NCBI RefSeq assembly: GCF_005116675.2
Contig: NZ_CP050699.1
Location: 3,805,001-3,869,000, forward strand
Source: Desulfosediminicola ganghwensis
GTDB lineage: Bacteria > Desulfobacterota > Desulfobulbia > Desulfobulbales > Desulfocapsaceae
DNA: 64,000 nucleotides
Direction: 5' to 3'
The notes below the pieces were generated by a model. That model was given only the letters and a program-made list of their open reading frames with translations. It had not been told where the DNA came from and made no database searches. Below, one piece after another: positions 46,693 to 55,928 of this stretch. Positions within the stretch are counted from its first letter, which is position 1, and each line of letters starts with the position of its first letter. The position numbers and the translations under genes were made by a program.

Positions 46693-47417
46693 TCGTTAGA
46701 CACGAAAGGGTTATCGTTTCCTTGGATCTGTTTGATACGAGATACCCTTTTACACTCCCAGCCTGTTACCGGATACATCGTATCCCACGTCTCCATGAGT
46801 TTTCTCTGGCTCTTGCTCATGCTGTACCGTGAATAAGTGGAGTCCATGTATAAGTAAGTCCTTGCGATCTGCCCTCTTGCTATCTCTGGTGGATGAGCCT
46901 TTCTTCCCTCTATCCTCATATCACATGATCCAAAGGTTGGATAAGCCTCAGGAAGTACTGTGAAGTTGTAATTACTGCGTAAGGCATTAACTGATCCAAT
47001 AGCAGGAAAGAGGTTATGTAGGTCAGACTCCATATACCTGAACGCAGTGTTTACCTTCCTAGCACAATTTCTCCCCTTAAAAGATTTCCCTTTACTATCT
47101 ACGCATGCCTGGTCTCCATCTCTCCATTCCACGAATATACGACCAAAGTTCTCTGCTGGAACTATATGCTCCCATTCAACCTTCTTTGATCTCTTAACAT
47201 ACTTTTCTGAGATAAACCCAATAGGTGGGTTGATGTACTTCTTCTCGTCGTAGTCAGCATCGCAATAGATGGTCTTCCTATAGTCAGTGTAGACCTCTCT
47301 TTCCAGATATCTCTTAGCCTTATTGAATGAATCTATGCTCTGGTTTTGGGCTGCTGCACTGGTAGCCATAACAGCTACGAGTACTGTTCCTAATATGAAT
47401 CTGCTTGCTTGTATCAT
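46689..47417 (-). CDS. endA: Secreted endonuclease I (EndA-like)
   Basis: The 242-residue product has a signal peptide (SRFILGTVLVAVMATSAAAQ). The endonuclease I fold is clear: YCDADY, VEWEHIVPAENFG with the catalytic histidine, DLHNLFPAIGSVNALRSNYNF, and YPVTGWECKRVSRIKQIQGNDNPFV at the C-terminus. These enzymes degrade DNA in the periplasm or outside the cell. AGAGAGAAG precedes the ATG. It appears intact. Confidence 0.93.
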   Translation of the reverse strand: MIQASRFILGTVLVAVMATSAAAQNQSIDSFNKAKRYLEREVYTDYRKTIYCDADYDEKKYINPPIGFISEKYVKRSKKVEWEHIVPAENFGRIFVEWRDGDQACVDSKGKSFKGRNCARKVNTAFRYMESDLHNLFPAIGSVNALRSNYNFTVLPEAYPTFGSCDMRIEGRKAHPPEIARGQIARTYLYMDSTYSRYSMSKSQRKLMETWDTMYPVTGWECKRVSRIKQIQGNDNPFVSNE

Positions 47418-48414
47418 CTTCTCTCTGTCGTTTTAATTCTTTGGTTCATGCCTGGGGCAAAGAGGTCAATATGGAATGACTAAGAGAAGAACGTGCATTA
47501 AATCAGGATAAACGTCAAGATTCTAATTAGCTATATGCGAATTGACGGAGGAGAGAAGATAGACGTTCCATTGTGTCTGGTTGTAATCTGGAACACGTGG
47601 AACAATGCCGAAATCCTATGTAGCCGATAATGTGTCTAAATCACAATGATCGGTAAAAATGTTCCAATGTTCCTGAGTAATTTACCCGATTGTTGGAAGT
47701 TGAGATTGGGGAAGATTACGTAGCCGAGATGCTCACCGGGAGTCAGTTGCATGAAGGTTTTCAGGGAACATCTTCGCCATGTAATACTGATGAGAGTTTG
47801 ATATTGACAGTACGAATCTGTGATCTGAATTTGCATAATACCACCTTGACTGAGCCAAGGCGGTAAAGCATATAGACATTTCAACATGGGGAGTACGAGT
47901 TTATGTTTTGTAACTCTTCGTTCCTTATAAATTGGCCTCTGTTGAATAACCCCTAAAGGGAAGAAAGGTTGGATTCAAGAAATAAGTGCAACACCCCTGC
48001 CAATAAAGGCTTCCAAAGGTATTAACCGTCCCAAGACTTTTCTTGGCTTGAAATTTACGATTTAATCACCTGTCCAGCTTTTTGTGTTCGGTGTATTTTA
48101 TGGTTGACTGATGTTTAGAAATCGAAACTCAAGAAATTTCCAGATCAGCGTTAAGGAAGCGCCTAAAACAAAAAAAACCATGTTTACTACTTTTGCTGTT
48201 CCTAAAAAATCTTCAAATATTCCTATATCTTAATTTTAATAAGCATGAATTGCTTTTTTTTTGTTGTATTTCAGTTACCCAATCAGTCCAACTATTATCC
48301 CAAATCTTTTTCTGATTACCACTAAGGCTCAGCCTGACACCTTTTTTTCATGGGTGGTCACTAAATGATACCCCGGCCGTGTCATACTCCACGAAACTCA
48401 ACAGGGGATCTGAT
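47418..48414. other. About 1 kb mostly non-coding, with an IS30 relic
   Basis: I find no supported gene. It contains an IS30 C-terminal relic at 47980 to 48058. The short minus-strand frame at 47636 to 47887 has no domain and no clear ribosome-binding site. The right portion is the upstream end of the IS1595 element. Confidence 0.4.
47980..48058 (-). mobile_element. Diverged IS30 transposase C-terminal relic
   Basis: On the minus strand it reads NFKPRKVLGRLIPLEAFIGRGVALI then a stop, against NLTPRKVLDGLTPLEAFTGQRVALI in the intact IS30 at 62628. The end repeat AATAAGTGCAACAC is also kept. Nucleotide similarity is clearly below that of the solitary end at 38737. Confidence 0.7.
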
Positions 48415-49350
48415 ATGGCTAAACGAAGCGACATTCACTTTCAATCAGGGGTCAGTTTGTTTGATTTTCAATTGCAATACGGTACAGAGGAGCAATGCCT
48501 TGCTCGATTATTCCGCCATAAGTGGCCTAAAGGATATCGCTGTCCGAAATGTAGTCATGACAAGTACTACTTCATTCGATCGCGGTCTTTGTACCAATGT
48601 CGTAAGTGTAGGCACCAGGCCTCGTTACTAACCGGCACCATATTCGCGTCGACCAAGATGCCCTTAACAATCTGGTTTCTCGCTATTTACCTAATAAGTC
48701 AGTCAAAGGAAGGTGTATCCTCTCTGAAATTACGACGTTTTCTTGGTATTTCGCAAACAGCTGCCATGCGTATTAAGCATAAGATCCAGATGGTTATGAA
48801 GTTTTCTGACGATTCAAAACGCCTCGGAGGTTTTGTACAAGTCGATGATGTCTATTGGGGTGGAAAGCGTGGGCGAGGTGCTGAAGGAAAAACACCATTT
48901 ATCGCTGCAATCCAACGTAATAAGAAAGGCCACCCGATGTATATTCGTTTCAGCCGAATCGCTGGTTTTGATTCCAACAGTATGAAGAACTGGGGCGATA
49001 AACATCTTGAAGCTTCAACAGTGATTGTTTCTGATGGCCTACCTTGCTTCCAGAACTTCAACAATCAGGGGCATCACCAGTTTTCAATCAAAACAACAGG
49101 AAGATATGGAGACCCTGACTTTCATGTTTTCGATTGGCTGAACACCGTGATAGTTAATGTTAAGAACTCGATTGTCGGAACGTATCACGGTTTAAATCAT
49201 AGGCATTTACCTCGATACTTGGCTGAATTCTGTTATCGTTTTAATCGTCGATTTGATCTTCAACGTTTATTGCAAACTCTTATTTATCATGCGTCACAAA
49301 CTGCCGCGATTCCAGAGCGCCAACTTAGGCTTGCTGAGGATTGGTGGTAA
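48415..49350 (+). CDS. IS1595-family transposase
   Basis: The 311-residue protein starts at ATG 48415 with AGGGGA upstream. It has an N-terminal zinc ribbon (CPKCSHDKYYFIRSRSLYQC, CRKCRHQ), a helix-turn-helix-like segment (GVSSLKLRRFLGISQTAAMRIKH) and the DDE domain with VQVDDVYWGG, VIVSDGLPCF, and a C-terminal FCYRFNRRFDL. It appears complete. I could not identify convincing terminal inverted repeats by eye. Confidence 0.88.
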   Translation: MAKRSDIHFQSGVSLFDFQLQYGTEEQCLARLFRHKWPKGYRCPKCSHDKYYFIRSRSLYQCRKCRHQASLLTGTIFASTKMPLTIWFLAIYLISQSKEGVSSLKLRRFLGISQTAAMRIKHKIQMVMKFSDDSKRLGGFVQVDDVYWGGKRGRGAEGKTPFIAAIQRNKKGHPMYIRFSRIAGFDSNSMKNWGDKHLEASTVIVSDGLPCFQNFNNQGHHQFSIKTTGRYGDPDFHVFDWLNTVIVNVKNSIVGTYHGLNHRHLPRYLAEFCYRFNRRFDLQRLLQTLIYHASQTAAIPERQLRLAEDWW

Positions 49351-49455
49351 TTAGAAAATATTTTATAGATCAATTAGATTCATTCAAGCTCTTCAGTTCA
49401 GCATAGCGGGGTCAAACGTCCTTCTTAAGTTCCCATTTATTTTCCATCAATAAAT

Positions 49456-50492
49456 CTAATTCATAGGCACTTCTGTAAGGTATTGAATATTTACATTGTC
49501 GTCAAACAAACATGTTTCCAACCCTCGGCAAGAGGAAAAAATAGCCTTATCTAAATCAAAAGAACCTCTGAAATCTACATTTTCAATAATGCTGACTTAA
49601 AGCTAACACCTTCTAAATTAGCATTCCAAAATGGGGGAAAGTAGGTTTGATCAGAAGTTCCCTCACCAGTGAGATCTTCATACCAATCTGACTTTTCTTT
49701 CTTTATATTTTTAATATCGTATTTTATAGTAGCATCTTGAAAAGATGAATTAATTAAGTTGCATTCTACAAAGTCACAATCTTCAAAACGCGTCGGATTT
49801 ATGAATCCTTTTGAAAAAACGACGTCACTGCAACAAGTATAACTGAAGGATACATTTTTTAGAATTGTGTTGAATGACTCAGGTCGGTTGGGATTGATAG
49901 AAAAACAATTGTTTTGAAATGAGGAACCTGATAAATTTCTAATCCCTTCTGATTTAAACGAGAAATCCGACAAATTGATGCCACCTAGATAGTGATCATG
50001 TTTTCCTCTTTTCTGGATTCTTCTTAATGCTCCTGCAATACGCCGCTTGCCTTCATCTGTATTCCACTTCAGGTAATCATCGATCAAATCTTCTTGAGTT
50101 TGAATATAAGCTTTTTTTTCCTGACGATTTGTATAAATGGCTAGGAATATACCAAATACAATTAGATCAAAAATCATCCCTGAAAATTCTACAAACACCC
50201 CATCAAAGAAAACTGCTCTGAATGATTCGGATAAACTTAGAATGCAGAAGATTATCATTACGGAAATAATCACGGCGATAATCGAAAATGGTGCACTTCC
50301 CACTCCAATTGTATTCCAGAATTTACAAGCCGTGTTGTTGAACCAGTCTCTGGTCCCAGGATTTATTTTAGATAAAAGTTGTTGGTAGCCATTCATTGTT
50401 ATAGCTGAGATTTTTTCAGTAAACGGCCACTTTTCGATGATTTTCTTTATTTCCATGTATGATCTCATTTCGTGATAAATGCTAACAAGCAT
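49456..50492 (-). pseudogene. Membrane pentapeptide-repeat protein with a probable frameshift
   Basis: Frame 0 runs from 50492 to 49575 (305 residues). It has two membrane segments (FSIIAVIISVMIIFCILSL and FSGMIFDLIVFGIFLAIY), a basic linker, and irregular pentapeptide-like repeats (LGGINLSDFSFKSEGIRNLSG). Frame 0 ends in GVSFKSALLKM. A shifted frame continues the repeat pattern as IIENVDFRGSFDLDKAIFSSC to a stop at 49456. One small indel near 49590 would join them, so the gene is probably broken or alternatively has lost its tail. It lies in the cassette-like region downstream of attC A. Confidence 0.55.
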
Positions 50493-50647
50493 ATTTATTA
50501 ATTTTGTTTAGCTTTTCTTTTTATTGCCTGAAGATTGTTGACAAATCATACGAATTCACCTTAACTGCTGCTGAAGCTTAGCAGCCGCAGTTTATCGGGC
50601 AATTAGCCAGTTCGCCCCACGCTTGTTCGGTTCACATCATGGTTGTC

Positions 50648-50779
50648 CGATAACGTGGAGCTAACAGGTTGCTGGCACCCGTGAACTACGCAATAAAATC
50701 ATGCTTTTGATATAGCACAAAAGGTTTTAAGAACGAATCGGTAGCCTGACAGCAATCCTTGTTGAGCGTTTTGTTATGC
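50648..50779 (-). repeat. attC-like recombination site A
   Basis: On the minus strand it starts with the core GCATAAC, which overlaps the stop codon of the HEPN-like gene, and ends with CGTTATC. The arms pair with isolated unpaired bases: CTCAACAAGGATTGCTG against CAGCAACCTGTTAG. Core, pairing and extrahelical bases are the signature of integron attC sites. Confidence 0.7.
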
Positions 50780-51295
50780 ATTTTTTTCTTTTATTTCTAG
50801 AAATTTTATATTTTGAACAATTTCTTCGAAGAGGCAATATTCTGGTCCTTTTACCGTGTCCCAATTGGTACCAATATTGTTAAGTCTGAAATAAGTACCA
50901 AACTCCATGTACGCACGATGGTTGCTGAGTTTAAATAGTGCCTTTTCTGTTTTTTCTAGTAATTGTAAGTGTTCGGCAATGTCGAAATCCTGGATTATTT
51001 GCGGAAGTTCATGCGCTAGTATATTTCTGTGTTTTCTTAATGCTTGAATGGTCATTACGTCTTCTGCATCTATTGCTTGCATGAAGTCACGTAGATAAAG
51101 AAGTGACGCTTCAAATTTGTTTTTGTGCCTAGATAATACGTCTTGTTTGTATGATTTGAATGGCATACCTTCGTCGAAGGTCACATTTTTGTAAAATGTT
51201 TCGATTGGATTGACAATCATTCCTTTTGCCAACTCAAACGCGACCAAAATAAAGCCTGCATACGTAAGTGTTTGGGTTATTTTTTCTTCAGTCAT
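50774..51295 (-). CDS. HEPN-like cassette protein
   Basis: The 173-residue helical protein has the HEPN motif R-x4-H in LRKHRNILAHELP (Arg90, His95). Its stop codon lies inside the core of attC site A, and attC site B lies just upstream, so it is the sole gene of a mobile integron cassette. HEPN proteins often act as RNases in toxin or abortive-infection systems. No obvious antitoxin partner (such as a nucleotidyltransferase) is adjacent. Confidence 0.75.
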   Translation of the reverse strand: MTEEKITQTLTYAGFILVAFELAKGMIVNPIETFYKNVTFDEGMPFKSYKQDVLSRHKNKFEASLLYLRDFMQAIDAEDVMTIQALRKHRNILAHELPQIIQDFDIAEHLQLLEKTEKALFKLSNHRAYMEFGTYFRLNNIGTNWDTVKGPEYCLFEEIVQNIKFLEIKEKNA

Positions 51296-51302
51296 TATTA
51301 TT

Positions 51303-52031
51303 CCGACGCATAATCGGGATAGGGAGGAACCTCACGGCTCCCCTCCTCCCACACCACCGGGCATACGGATCACGTACCACGGCGGTTCGGTTGATTGTTT
51401 TGACATTATTGCCAACCGGAGCGTCGATACATTCTCTCAAGTGTAGATTTCTCCTGGTCTAGAGGGATGTTCATCACACTCAAATTAATACTGCACTCCT
51501 CTCTTCCGTTCTGGCCTTCAGTGGGTGAGCCCTCCCGGCTTTTCTATTCACCGGGCTCGTTTCCTGACAACCGCTTCCGATTGCTTTCACCTACTATGCC
51601 TTCTGCTGACTTCTCCTAAACGGTCGGAATTGATTACTCGCATCCCAGCCAATTTCCGCTGCACGCAGCTTCCCAGAGCAATTCGAGAGACCTCCCGAGG
51701 TAAGACATGAAACTTTCATCGCGTAAACGCCGGATTTATAAAACACACCCAAGCGCAGATGGAGGACTTCGCGGTCACGTGCCCGCTCGTCCCGAGTGTG
51801 TCACACCTCATATCCGGTTCCTGTTCGTCGCCCCGCGACTTTGAATTGGGCTTCCTCCAGACAACACCTCGCGATGATGCCCTTGCCCTTCTTCTAACCT
51901 TCGGCTCTGTTTAACCTGGTAAGAGAACTTACACCTCTCTAGTTTCATGCCATGCCCGGCACACACGCCGCGCTCTGCGGCAAATTTGGAGCGTAGCGGA
52001 AAATTTGTCCGACAGCAGCGCCTTGTTAGCT
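51303..52031 (-). repeat. attC-like site B, split by the intron
   Basis: The left half (52031 to 51965, minus strand) reads AGCTAACAAGGCGCTG, a stem-loop with AAATTT arms around CGCTACGCTCC, then GCAGAGCGCGGCGT. The right half (51312 to 51303) begins TATGC. Joined they give the core GTTATGC. The site follows the Mrr-like gene and precedes the HEPN-like gene. Confidence 0.72.
51313..51964 (-). ncRNA. Group IIC-like intron lacking its reverse transcriptase, inserted in attC
   Basis: On the minus strand the 652-base segment begins with GTGTGCC and ends with CCCGAT. Conserved bacterial class C blocks are present: CTTACCTCGGGAGGTCTC, GAAGTCAGCAGAAGGCATAG, and near the 3' end a domain V hairpin with the catalytic AGC in GGGAGCCGTGAGGTTCC. 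The reading frame that should lie in domain IV is almost absent. Only a C-terminal scrap (about GTACGTGATCCGTATGCCCGG) remains. Removing the segment restores GCGGCGTTATGC, an attC core. Splicing ability cannot be judged by eye. Confidence 0.75.
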
Positions 52032-52038
52032 TTTGACA

Positions 52039-52839
52039 CTAATACAATCTCATCCATTGCAAGATGTCATTGTAATCTTTGAGAGATATATCCCACGTGC
52101 TCGGGGCTTGGTTTTGTACAAAATCCACTGCTCCACTAGTAAAACTTGATGTTGTAGCGAGTATCACCTTGTTTGGCGCGCCTACAGTATTCTTGACACC
52201 ATGCAACGCTCTTACAATCTCAACGCCAACCTTATTCTCTGGAGCATACCTTTTACATTCGATGAAGTATTTAGTGTCTATACCAAGATCATTTCTATGT
52301 ATTGCGATTATGTCTTTACCACCATCCCTTGTTTTTGCAGTCAATGTTACTTCAAAACCCTTCGCTCTAAATATTTCAGCGATAATTTCCTCAAACTCTC
52401 TTGGTGTTAAAGAATGTATGTGCTGCGGGTTTTGACTCAAAAACCTTATTAAGTCAGGAATATTTGCCCTGATAAGGTTGATATCTGTAATAATACGACT
52501 TTCAGGAACTATTATTTCAGGTTCAGGGAAAGTATAAATAGCTTCATCATCAAGATGGGTTATATATGGTTCATTTGAACAAGATGCACCATTCGAATTG
52601 TTAATAACATAACTCAGAAAATCGATTGGATATTCTGTAGCGTCAAAATCCAAAGTAATTTCACTATGGCACCTTGGGCAATTGAATTCAAAGAGGAGCT
52701 GATAATTATTTTGAGCTCCCATCCCATTCTCTTTGTAATCACCTCCATAACACTCAATACTGAAATCTGAAACATTATTATTTTGGATATCTCCACAGTT
52801 ATCACATGCAGAGGTAATCACTCCGTCAAAAGTCCACAT
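52039..52839 (-). CDS. Mrr-type restriction endonuclease with a zinc ribbon
   Basis: The 266-residue cassette protein has two CxxC pairs (C12/C15 and C54/C57) that likely bind zinc in the N-terminal domain. The C-terminal Mrr_cat PD-(D/E)XK domain follows: LTPREFEEIIAEIF, GFEVTLTAKTRDGGKDIIAI (Asp176), YFIECKRY (Glu194, Lys196). Mrr-like enzymes restrict foreign, often modified, DNA. The stop is followed within 10 bases by attC site B, so this is a cassette-borne nuclease. Confidence 0.85.
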   Translation of the reverse strand: MWTFDGVITSACDNCGDIQNNNVSDFSIECYGGDYKENGMGAQNNYQLLFEFNCPRCHSEITLDFDATEYPIDFLSYVINNSNGASCSNEPYITHLDDEAIYTFPEPEIIVPESRIITDINLIRANIPDLIRFLSQNPQHIHSLTPREFEEIIAEIFRAKGFEVTLTAKTRDGGKDIIAIHRNDLGIDTKYFIECKRYAPENKVGVEIVRALHGVKNTVGAPNKVILATTSSFTSGAVDFVQNQAPSTWDISLKDYNDILQWMRLY

Positions 52840-53243
52840 TCGTGAAACGTTCTCCTTGTGAAGCTAACAATTAATTATACAGAAGGCTGAGTGAAGCCCC
52901 CATATGGCACACATCCCCCTCAAAGATGCTCCAATAAAGCAAAAATTAATGTGTCATATTAGTCAAATAGGATGCAATAGTCAATGCAGGTATTAGTTTC
53001 GTTCTTCCGGGTAACATTACAAAAACGAGTGTTATAGGTAAAAAAACTACAGAGTTCGGACCAAAGTTTTAAATGCAAAAAATTATGAGATGAGATTTCC
53101 ACCTCAAATCTAAACTGAGTTTGATTTCCCACAAATTGAAGATGTCTACTGTAAATCTTCAAGCCCGCCTTGCATGATTGTGTCGTGTAATCTTCCATTC
53201 TGCCTCACACCGTAGAAAGCCCAACCTCTAAGGTACGTAGATG
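52840..53243. other. Cassette-like intergenic DNA with attC-related fragments
   Basis: AGCTAACAATTAATTATACAG at 52863 and TTCTTCCGGGTAACATTAC near 53009 resemble parts of attC site C at 58450. A copy of the repeat GATTGTGTCGTGTAATC lies at about 53176. No gene is supported. It ends at the IS66 left end. Confidence 0.45.
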
Positions 53244-53254
53244 GTAAGCGGTAA

Positions 53255-54883
53255 TTAAACCCCACTCACATTTCCAGCTATTCGTAGATCGTCAGCTTTT
53301 AAATTCATCGGCAAAAGTTTCAACAGCTCTGAACGAGATTCTGCAAACGGTAATTTTTCAAATAGATATCGAAGGTAGTTATACGGTTCCAAATTATTGG
53401 CCTTGGCTGTTTCAACCAGGCTATAGATCACGGCGCTCGCCTTAGCACCTTCCTGTGTTCCTGCAAACAGCCAGTTTTTTCTGCCAACGACAAATGGGCG
53501 TATTGCGTTCTCAGCGGCATTATTGTCCGGCGTCATTTCAGGAATATCGAGGTAGACCAATAAGCGTTTCCACTGGTTGAGGGTATAATTCACCGCAGAT
53601 CCAAGCAAACTCTTCGGTGTCACTTGGCTAGACTTTTTGCTCAGCCAAAGGAAGAAATCTTCCAGAATCGGCCGAGCCTTTTTTCGACGCAAGGCAAGCA
53701 GGTCTTCATCTGCAAGACCTTGTTTAGCTGCCTCTTTTTCAATTGCATAAATTTGTCGAATATAGTTCAGCGCTACATCGGTGCTGCCCGCCTTTTTGGT
53801 TTTGCCACGACCTTTTTGTGCATCAACAAATTTACGGCGAACATGAGCCCAACAGCCAGCGTGGGCAATATTCGGTTGCGTATCAAGAAAGTCGTACCCA
53901 GCGTAACCATCTGATTGCACGGCTCCACGATATCCCGCAAGCAGCTCCCTTGCAATTTTGGCTGAACGACTTGGAGCATAATGATAGATCAGGCCGGGAT
54001 GATGTGGATCACCACCGCGACATATCCACATATACGATTTAGTTGTTGGTGACCGCCCCGGTTCAGCCAGAACCTGAACCGAGGTTTCATCGATATTGAT
54101 TAACGGACCGGAATGAATCTCTCGCCACAGCAGTTCAAGAAGTGGTGTGCAGGCACCGGCAGCTTTCATTGCCCAATTAGCCATGGTTGCCCTGGGTATT
54201 TCAGCTCCCAGCCGGGAAAATTGTCTTTCCTGCCGGTAAAATGGCAGTGCATCACAGAATTTTGCAGTAAGTATATGGGCGAGTAAGCCCGCGGTAGCAA
54301 TTCCCTTGCTGATAATCTGCTTTGGCGGTGGTGCAATTTTCACCACTGGCCCTTCAGACTCCAATCCTTCACAGGCTTTACAAGCATATTTAGGGCGAAT
54401 ATGACGCACAACCCGTATAATAGCTGGGACGATATCCAACTTTTCGGAAATATCCTCACCTATACGATCCAGCTCCGCCCCACAATTGCAGACTTTATCA
54501 TCTTCGGGAATGTCATGTACGATTTCGACCCTGGGCAGGTTAGCCGGTAACGGCTTGCGGCCTCGTTTCGCTCGAGTATGTTCAGGGACTTCAACAACCT
54601 CGGCAACTGGCTCAACCTCAGGTTCAGGCATGTCAAAGAGAGGCAGTTGCATCACGCCTGCTTCGGCTCCTCCTTTTTCACTTTTTTTGCCAAACAGTTT
54701 GGCATAGAGTAGACGAACCTGCTCTCGTAAAAGCTCGGTTTCCCGCTCGTAACGACGTTGGGTTTCAACGAGAAGTCGTTTGAGTTCTGCCGGGTCATCA
54801 GGAAGGTTTGCTGTATCGAAATTCATGTGTGCAATATACCACATAAACATTGCCATAACAGCTAGTTCAAGCAATATTTCCAT
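53255..54883 (-). CDS. tnpC: IS66 transposase TnpC
   Basis: The 542-residue DDE transposase has an N-terminal coiled segment (LLVETQRRYERETELLREQVRLL), a zinc-binding region (CNCGAELD, CKACEG), and the catalytic core with NIDETSVQVL, VQSDGYAGYDFL and DNNAAENAIRPFVVGRKNWLF. The start at 54883 is the earliest in-frame option. A later ATG at 54826 (NFDTANLP) would remove a hydrophobic stretch and may be the true start. Confidence 0.93.
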   Translation of the reverse strand: MEILLELAVMAMFMWYIAHMNFDTANLPDDPAELKRLLVETQRRYERETELLREQVRLLYAKLFGKKSEKGGAEAGVMQLPLFDMPEPEVEPVAEVVEVPEHTRAKRGRKPLPANLPRVEIVHDIPEDDKVCNCGAELDRIGEDISEKLDIVPAIIRVVRHIRPKYACKACEGLESEGPVVKIAPPPKQIISKGIATAGLLAHILTAKFCDALPFYRQERQFSRLGAEIPRATMANWAMKAAGACTPLLELLWREIHSGPLINIDETSVQVLAEPGRSPTTKSYMWICRGGDPHHPGLIYHYAPSRSAKIARELLAGYRGAVQSDGYAGYDFLDTQPNIAHAGCWAHVRRKFVDAQKGRGKTKKAGSTDVALNYIRQIYAIEKEAAKQGLADEDLLALRRKKARPILEDFFLWLSKKSSQVTPKSLLGSAVNYTLNQWKRLLVYLDIPEMTPDNNAAENAIRPFVVGRKNWLFAGTQEGAKASAVIYSLVETAKANNLEPYNYLRYLFEKLPFAESRSELLKLLPMNLKADDLRIAGNVSGV

Positions 54884-54888
54884 AAATA

Positions 54889-55236
54889 TTATGATACTGA
54901 ATTGTAGCTAAGTTGCATGTGAGCCTGTTGCACATCAAGCCCATGTAAAAGCCACTGCAAAGCAGTTTCATGGACTTCAATTACCTCTTCTTCTGATTCC
55001 GGCCAACGAAAGACATCTGCCTCAAGTCGTTTTTGCCAGATGCAAAAACCATTTTGATACCAGTAAAGGATCTTGACCATATCCCTTTTCCTATTACAGA
55101 AAGCGAACAGACTGCCCGAGAAAAGATCGAGGTCAAACTGATCTTCAACAAGAAGAGACAAACCGTTTATTGACTTGCGCATATCGGTAACCCCGAGAGC
55201 AATGTAGACTCGGACATTTGCTGGAGTGGGAATCAT
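54889..55236 (-). CDS. tnpB: IS66 accessory protein TnpB
   Basis: The 115-residue protein has the TnpB signature DMRKSINGLSLLVED, LFAFCNRKRDMVKILYW and FRWPESEEE. It is required for IS66 transposition. It overlaps tnpA by 4 bases and ends 5 bases before tnpC. Confidence 0.93.
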   Translation of the reverse strand: MIPTPANVRVYIALGVTDMRKSINGLSLLVEDQFDLDLFSGSLFAFCNRKRDMVKILYWYQNGFCIWQKRLEADVFRWPESEEEVIEVHETALQWLLHGLDVQQAHMQLSYNSVS

Positions 55237-55571
55237 GTTAGCTGCTCCAGGGTCTTCACAGCTTTTTTCAATTGTTCGGCGCAGAAGTCACTCTGAATTT
55301 CGAGCTTAAATCGATTGACATGTACTGCGATGCTAGCAGGAGAAGCCGTAACAGGATTATCTGGAAGTGTTGCTGGTACAGTAAGTGGGTAAAACGCAAC
55401 CTGCCTATCATTCAGGTTTTTTAGTTTGCGCTTCCAGTAGCCAAATGTCGCCAGAGCAATGCCGTGCGATTGACAATAGGTTTTCTGACTCAGATTACTT
55501 GATTGCCAAGCAGTGATATGTTTTTGCCAGTATTCCTGCTTCTGCTGTAGTTTCGAGATTGTGCCGTTCAC
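55233..55571 (-). CDS. tnpA: IS66 accessory protein TnpA
   Basis: The 112-residue protein carries a helix-turn-helix-like segment (NLSQKTYCQSHGIALATFGYW) and a C-terminal SIAVHVNRFKLEIQ typical of IS66 OrfA. First gene of the element. Confidence 0.9.
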   Translation of the reverse strand: MNGTISKLQQKQEYWQKHITAWQSSNLSQKTYCQSHGIALATFGYWKRKLKNLNDRQVAFYPLTVPATLPDNPVTASPASIAVHVNRFKLEIQSDFCAEQLKKAVKTLEQLT

Positions 55572-55861
55572 GATGTATACCTCCTTGGTTATGGTGAGGC
55601 ATACTGGAACATGAATTTATAGGACTGAAAAGATGGGGTTTATTGGTCGCTTACCGTAGATGACGATAACAGGAATAGTATAAAGTTGCCGTTGTCCTAT
55701 CACAATCAAACCTTATCAATATTAACTTCAATTCTGACCATTTTTTTTCTGCAAGATAGATTTGCAATAATGCCTGCCAAGCAACACTACGCTGTGGCAT
55801 TGATTTCTCCTCTCTGATAACCGAAAATTACAAAGCATTGGGAAAACTGATTGCGCGATAA

Positions 55862-55928
55862 GACAAGACCAACCTGTTGTAAAACAGGGACGGAGAGCCA
55901 CGGGTCTCTATTTGATAGCCGAGTTGCC
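55862..55928 (+). promoter_or_regulatory. GEMM-I riboswitch (cyclic dinucleotide class)
   Basis: The first stem CCTGTT-GTAA-AACAGG (55873 to 55888) carries a GNRA-type tetraloop. It is followed by GGACGGAGAGCCACGGGTCT, an AT-rich loop and AGCCGAGTTGCC, the arrangement of c-di-GMP-I/GEMM aptamers, closest in memory to Geobacter examples. The ligand may be c-di-GMP or 3',3'-cGAMP; the discriminating base cannot be assigned by eye. It lies 55 bases upstream of the secreted protein gene. Confidence 0.82.

Larger units (their letters stand above)
53244..55654 (-). mobile_element. Complete IS66-family element
   Basis: Terminal repeats GTAAGCGGTAATTAAACCCC (left) and the complement of GTAAGCGACCAATAAACCCC (right) bound a 2411-bp element carrying tnpA, tnpB and tnpC. 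The 8 bases CGTAGATG occur directly outside both ends, a target duplication typical of IS66, so the insertion is recent and precise. Confidence 0.93.

Noticed and set aside
48320-49420. Terminal inverted repeats for the IS1595 element
   Set aside because: CTCAGCCTGACACC upstream has no convincing complement downstream, so no element boundaries are given.
51297-51964. Possible short proteins in the intron region
   Set aside because: The conserved blocks are intron RNA structure. No reverse transcriptase motifs (such as YADD) are present in any frame.
52959-53198. 79-codon minus-strand frame
   Set aside because: Most of it is attC-related and shared-repeat DNA, so coding is unlikely.
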